From contig JAGLUD010000097.1 in assembly GCA_023134935.1 (NCBI GenBank), positions 1 through 9,460 on the forward strand: a stretch of DNA of 9,460 bases. Direction: 5' to 3'. Of this stretch, positions 6,477 through 9,460 are shown in pieces. Source of the DNA: Paracoccaceae bacterium. GTDB lineage: Bacteria > Pseudomonadota > Alphaproteobacteria > Rhodobacterales > Rhodobacteraceae. A program made the translations under genes and the position numbers. The stretch's first letter is position 1, and each line of letters begins with the position of its first letter. Below the pieces are notes generated by a model that searched no databases, had not been told where the DNA came from, and worked only from the letters and a program-made list of their open reading frames with translations.

Positions 6477-7382
6477 TCAACCATATCTTGAGAGATTGCT
6501 CAACGCATCATCCATGCGCTCGACACAGGCTCGCCCCTCGTCAATTGCTTCTTTCGCCCTGTTAAATTCCAAGATCGTGAAATCTTCCAGATTGACATCC
6601 AGTAGCACGTGCGGTGGATCACCAATCAGGCGACTGCGGCGTATTTGTGTAATCATTACATCGATGGATGTCGCCACCACGTCGAAATAGTTAGGCGCGC
6701 GCACCCCTTGAACTTTGCCAACACCGGACACCGCATCATAGGCAGTGCGAACAGCAAACGGCAACGAGGCTTTGATGGACTGCCATGTCTCGTTCGGTTC
6801 TTCTTCGTCTTGCGACCACATCACGCTGTATTTTTTGGCTTCCGGATTGACAGCAATCACAATATCCGCCCCCATCGCGCGGCATACCGAAACCGGCAGC
6901 GGGTTTGTAAGACCGCCGTCAATCAACCATCGGTCATTGCGCAATACCGGGCTGATAATGCCGGGCAAAGCGATAGACGCGCGCATCGCATCGATAACCG
7001 ATCCATCCCTTATCCAGACCTCCCGCCCTGATCGCATGTCCGTGGCGACGGTTGCGAACGGGATGCTGAGATCTTCAATTTGTTGGGGCATTCCAAGGTT
7101 TTCAAAAAACCGAACAACGTTCTTCGCTTCAATCAGGCCACCGCTAAGTACATTAACATCTATCAGGCTCGCCATTTTCCGGTGTGTTATCGACAGCGCC
7201 CATTCTTCCAACTCATCAAGCCGCCCGCCAACATACGCCGCGCCGACCAGTGCCCCCATGGAGCAGCCCGCCACATAATCCGGCACAATACCGCGCTCGT
7301 TTAACGCACGCAGCACGCCGATATGCGCCCAACCACGTGCGCCGCCACTTCCAAGGGCCAGCCCGATTTTAGGTCTACTCAT
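6477..7382 (-). CDS. Patatin-like phospholipase (RssA-like)
   Basis: A 301-residue patatin-domain protein, complete. Visible motifs are the glycine-rich oxyanion loop GSGGARGWAHIG (residues 11-22), the nucleophile elbow GCSMG (Ser41), and the DGG motif with catalytic Asp155 in LIDGGLTNPLPV. These form the Ser-Asp dyad of patatin acyl hydrolases. There is no signal peptide, so it is cytosolic or membrane-associated. Size and pattern match bacterial RssA/YchK-type proteins, whose natural lipid substrate is generally not known. The start ATG overlaps the end of the upstream kinase gene by 8 bases (frame TATGAGTAG), and GGAAG lies inside the kinase gene as its ribosome site, so translation is probably coupled. 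Confidence 0.9.
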   Translation of the reverse strand: MSRPKIGLALGSGGARGWAHIGVLRALNERGIVPDYVAGCSMGALVGAAYVGGRLDELEEWALSITHRKMASLIDVNVLSGGLIEAKNVVRFFENLGMPQQIEDLSIPFATVATDMRSGREVWIRDGSVIDAMRASIALPGIISPVLRNDRWLIDGGLTNPLPVSVCRAMGADIVIAVNPEAKKYSVMWSQDEEEPNETWQSIKASLPFAVRTAYDAVSGVGKVQGVRAPNYFDVVATSIDVMITQIRRSRLIGDPPHVLLDVNLEDFTILEFNRAKEAIDEGRACVERMDDALSNLSRYG

Positions 7383-7896
7383 ATTTTGCTTCCATATCAG
7401 TTAGGAACTGCCGCACTTCTTTGCGGGATTTCAAATGGTAACACTTAACATGATCGGGTGCACTATTAAGCACCGCGATATCGCGTGCATGGCTTCGGCG
7501 GTGATATCCTGCAACCCAAACAGTCAGAAACTCCCAATTAAAGCGCTCTGGGCAGCCGTCAGCCATATCTGGCCGTGGCCTTCCAAGATATCGGATCGTC
7601 CTGTTTAGGACGCGCCAAAGACGCAAATACGTGGGTAGGTCTAGGAAAATAAAATGGTCTGCCCGCGCCATCCTATCTGGAATCGAGCGACTATGATTAC
7701 CATCGAAAACCCAACTATCTTTCGATGCTGCTTCCAACACCAACGCGTGGGTTTCGTCCGATGTTCGCTGAACCCATCTTGGCTTCCAGTACATCGGATC
7801 AATATGCACGACCGGCAGGTTGGAAATTTCACCAAGCAATCGGGCAAGCGTCGATTTTCCGGACCCCGAGCCGCCAATAATCATCGCCCGTTTCAT
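7375..7896 (-). CDS. P-loop kinase, FlaR/adenylate-kinase-like
   Basis: A 173-residue P-loop NTPase. The Walker A motif GGSGSGKS is at residues 8-15, right after the first beta strand. The sequence then follows the small kinase family often annotated as adenylate kinase-like or 'DNA topology modulation protein FlaR': HIDPMYWKPRW, a WVFDGNHSRS core, a hydrophobic strand FIFLDLPTYLRLWRVL, and a basic lid-like section with RPRPDMADGCPERFNWEF. It should bind ATP and phosphorylate a small molecule, but the acceptor is unknown for this family and the FlaR name is historical. The start ATG (7894-7896) has GGAG 9 bases upstream. It is followed with 8 bases of overlap by the patatin gene. Confidence 0.82.
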   Translation of the reverse strand: MKRAMIIGGSGSGKSTLARLLGEISNLPVVHIDPMYWKPRWVQRTSDETHALVLEAASKDSWVFDGNHSRSIPDRMARADHFIFLDLPTYLRLWRVLNRTIRYLGRPRPDMADGCPERFNWEFLTVWVAGYHRRSHARDIAVLNSAPDHVKCYHLKSRKEVRQFLTDMEAKYE

Positions 7897-7940
7897 CAGA
7901 TCTAACTCCGCTTATATTCAATCAATTCGCCACCTCAAAC

Positions 7941-8192
7941 CTACCGGCTCTTGGCACCACCTCCATAAAATATCATCGCGCCGAACACAAATCCCAGATC
8001 GTACCAACTGCCGGAGTTGTTAGACGCATACATGTCTATGTCGGTGAAAAATGACAGGATCATTGTAAAAAACGAAATCATCCCGTGGAACAACCCGATA
8101 AAGAATCCAGGTCCAGTCGGCATTTCCACCGGCGCGACATAGCTACAACTCGCAAGCAGTAGCGCGGAGGGGATAAGCAATAATACTCTCAT
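7941..8192 (-). CDS. Small lipoprotein-like membrane protein, conserved type of unknown function
   Basis: An 83-residue protein. The N-terminus MRVLLLIPSALLLASC is a lipoprotein signal with lipobox LASC, so Cys16 would be lipidated after export. The mature part has two hydrophobic stretches: about residues 26-49 (FFIGLFHGMISFFTMILSFF) and about 63-79, ending in a glycine run (FYGGGAKSR). Between them is an acidic/polar segment with DIDMYASNNSGSWYDLGF. I recall similar short proteins with the GPGFF-GLFHG and WYDLGF segments in many bacteria, without an assigned function. The start ATG (8190-8192) has GGGAG 6 bases upstream (8199-8203). An in-frame ATG 27 bases further up (8217-8219) has no ribosome site and would spoil the lipoprotein signal. 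It lies 77 bases after uvrA on the same strand. Confidence 0.75.
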   Translation of the reverse strand: MRVLLLIPSALLLASCSYVAPVEMPTGPGFFIGLFHGMISFFTMILSFFTDIDMYASNNSGSWYDLGFVFGAMIFYGGGAKSR

Positions 8193-8269
8193 GAAATTCT
8201 CCCTTTCAAAAATACTCAAAACTAACCAAACTTTACATCTTTACGCAAAGTTCCAAAGGGAAAACCGCG

Positions 8270-9460
8270 TTAAAGCATCTCTTTTAAGTAGTAACCGGTA
8301 TAACTATCCTCGACCTTCGCGATTTCCTCTGGTGTGCCCGTCGCGATGATTTCACCGCCGCCGTCGCCACCCTCGGGTCCTATATCAATCACATGGTCCG
8401 CGGTTTTCACAACATCGAGGTTGTGTTCGATCACAATCACCGAATTACCCTGATCGACTAACTCATGCAGCACTTCCAGTAGCTTTTTGACGTCTTCAAA
8501 ATGCAATCCGGTGGTGGGCTCATCCAGAATATACAGCGTTCGACCAGTTGAACGTTTAGCCAGTTCTTTGGATAGCTTGACCCGTTGCGCCTCACCCCCT
8601 GAAAGGGTCGTGGCTGATTGACCGACTTTTATATAGCCAAGACCAACCCGCATAAGCGTTGTCATCTTGTCACGAACCGATGGAACGGCCTTAAACAGGT
8701 CCGCCGCTTCTTCAACGTTCATATCAAGAACGTCGGCTATACTATTGCCTTTAAAGTATATTTCCAAAGTTTCACGGTTGTAACGTTTGCCCTTGCAGCT
8801 TTCACATTCGACGTACACATCGGGTAGGAAGTGCATTTCGATCTTGATAAGACCGTCGCCTTTGCACGCCTCACAACGCCCGCCTTTGACGTTAAAACTG
8901 AAGCGCCCAGGCTTGTAACCACGCGCTTTGGATTCTGGCAGGCCGGCGAACCACTCGCGGATGGGGGTGAACGCGCCGGTGTAGGTCGCAGGGTTTGAAC
9001 GTGGTGTGCGGCCAATGGCGGATTGGTTAATATCGATGACTTTATCGAGGTATTCCAAACCCTTGATGCTCTCCGACGGTGCTGGCACCTGCCGTGCACC
9101 GTTCAGCCGCATCGATGCGGTTTTGAACAATGTCTCGATTGTCAGCGTCGATTTCCCGCCGCCGGACACCCCGGTCACACAAGTAAAGGTTCCCAACGGG
9201 TATTCGGCAGTGACGTTCTTCAGGTTGTTGCCTGTCGCCCCCGTAACCACGATTTTCTTGCCATTACCTTTGCGGCGGTCCAGCGGCACATCGATTTTGC
9301 GCTTACCCGTAAGATATTGACCTGTAATCGATTTTTTCACGGCACAGACTTGTTTGGGGGTTCCTTCGGCGATTATCTCGCCCCCGTGAATTCCGGCCGC
9401 AGGTCCGATATCAATGACGTGGTCAGCCTCGCGGATCGCTTCTTCGTCGTGTTCTACTAC
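8270..9460 (-). CDS. uvrA: UvrABC excinuclease subunit A, C-terminal part (truncated by window edge)
   Basis: The frame is open to the last base of the window, giving about 396 residues of a protein of roughly 950. UvrA is the DNA damage sensor ATPase of nucleotide excision repair and loads UvrB at lesions. The fragment begins at the end of the first ATPase half ([20 protein letters not shown]), then enters the second ABC module. The second Walker A, GVSGGGKS, is at 9149-9172. The C-terminal zinc finger has two CxxC pairs (CEACKGDG and CESCKGKRY). The ABC signature is LSGGEAQR, the Walker B is [12 protein letters not shown], and the switch histidine is in VIEHNLDVV. It ends with TGYYLKEML, a normal UvrA C-terminus. 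The visible ATG at 9338-9340 is internal. No LexA box can be assessed, since the promoter is outside the window. Confidence 0.97.
   Translation of the reverse strand, partial: VVEHDEEAIREADHVIDIGPAAGIHGGEIIAEGTPKQVCAVKKSITGQYLTGKRKIDVPLDRRKGNGKKIVVTGATGNNLKNVTAEYPLGTFTCVTGVSGGGKSTLTIETLFKTASMRLNGARQVPAPSESIKGLEYLDKVIDINQSAIGRTPRSNPATYTGAFTPIREWFAGLPESKARGYKPGRFSFNVKGGRCEACKGDGLIKIEMHFLPDVYVECESCKGKRYNRETLEIYFKGNSIADVLDMNVEEAADLFKAVPSVRDKMTTLMRVGLGYIKVGQSATTLSGGEAQRVKLSKELAKRSTGRTLYILDEPTTGLHFEDVKKLLEVLHELVDQGNSVIVIEHNLDVVKTADHVIDIGPEGGDGGGEIIATGTPEEIAKVEDSYTGYYLKEML

Noticed and set aside
8220..8269. Possible bulged hairpin after the uvrA stop on the minus strand
   Set aside because: The stem is short and interrupted (ACGC/GCGT with a bulged inner part), and no T-run follows. 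Not enough to call a terminator.
9149..9172. UvrA second Walker A reads GVSGGGKS instead of GVSGSGKS
   Set aside because: The glycine variant is, as I recall, usual in alphaproteobacterial UvrA and still satisfies GxxxxGKS, so it is not a defect.

Overview
The window reads as chromosomal DNA from an alphaproteobacterium, most likely a marine Rhodobacteraceae (Roseobacter-type) relative. The valine-catabolism proteins (MmsA, an isobutyryl-CoA dehydrogenase, a 3-hydroxyisobutyryl-CoA hydrolase and MmsB) and the UvrA C-terminus have the residue patterns I know from that group. This assignment rests on memory of the families, not on a search. There are no tRNAs, rRNAs, insertion sequences, CRISPR arrays or prophage genes. 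Coding density is high, and the longest gap is about 230 bases (4345-4572).

Left part (1-4374, + strand): a valine-degradation locus. It opens with the C-terminal two thirds of mmsA (methylmalonate-semialdehyde dehydrogenase), closed by a strong intrinsic terminator. A second transcription unit follows: a small two-helix membrane protein, an acyl-CoA dehydrogenase of the isobutyryl-CoA type, 3-hydroxyisobutyryl-CoA hydrolase, and mmsB (3-hydroxyisobutyrate dehydrogenase). Together they cover isobutyryl-CoA to methacrylyl-CoA, then 3-hydroxyisobutyryl-CoA to free 3-hydroxyisobutyrate to methylmalonate semialdehyde to propionyl-CoA. The methacrylyl-CoA hydratase and the branched-chain keto-acid dehydrogenase are not in the window. 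The hydrolase and mmsB lie in one uninterrupted reading frame with no stop codon between them. This is either a bifunctional fusion of two consecutive pathway enzymes or a one-base sequence error at the junction. It is the most notable observation here.

Middle part (4375-6389, + strand): an intergenic stretch whose hairpin has a T-run only on the minus strand, then an exported GH13 alpha-amylase-family enzyme with its full catalytic set, then a small exported RcnB-like protein with a good candidate promoter of its own.

Right part (6390-9460, - strand): read in the direction of transcription, this holds the C-terminal part of uvrA (cut by the window edge), a small lipoprotein-like membrane protein, a FlaR/adenylate-kinase-like P-loop kinase, and an RssA-like patatin phospholipase that overlaps the kinase by 8 bases. 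The two strands converge at 6390-6476, where a perfect 10-bp inverted repeat sits. I found no clear undescribed multi-gene system; the individual leads are listed as findings.
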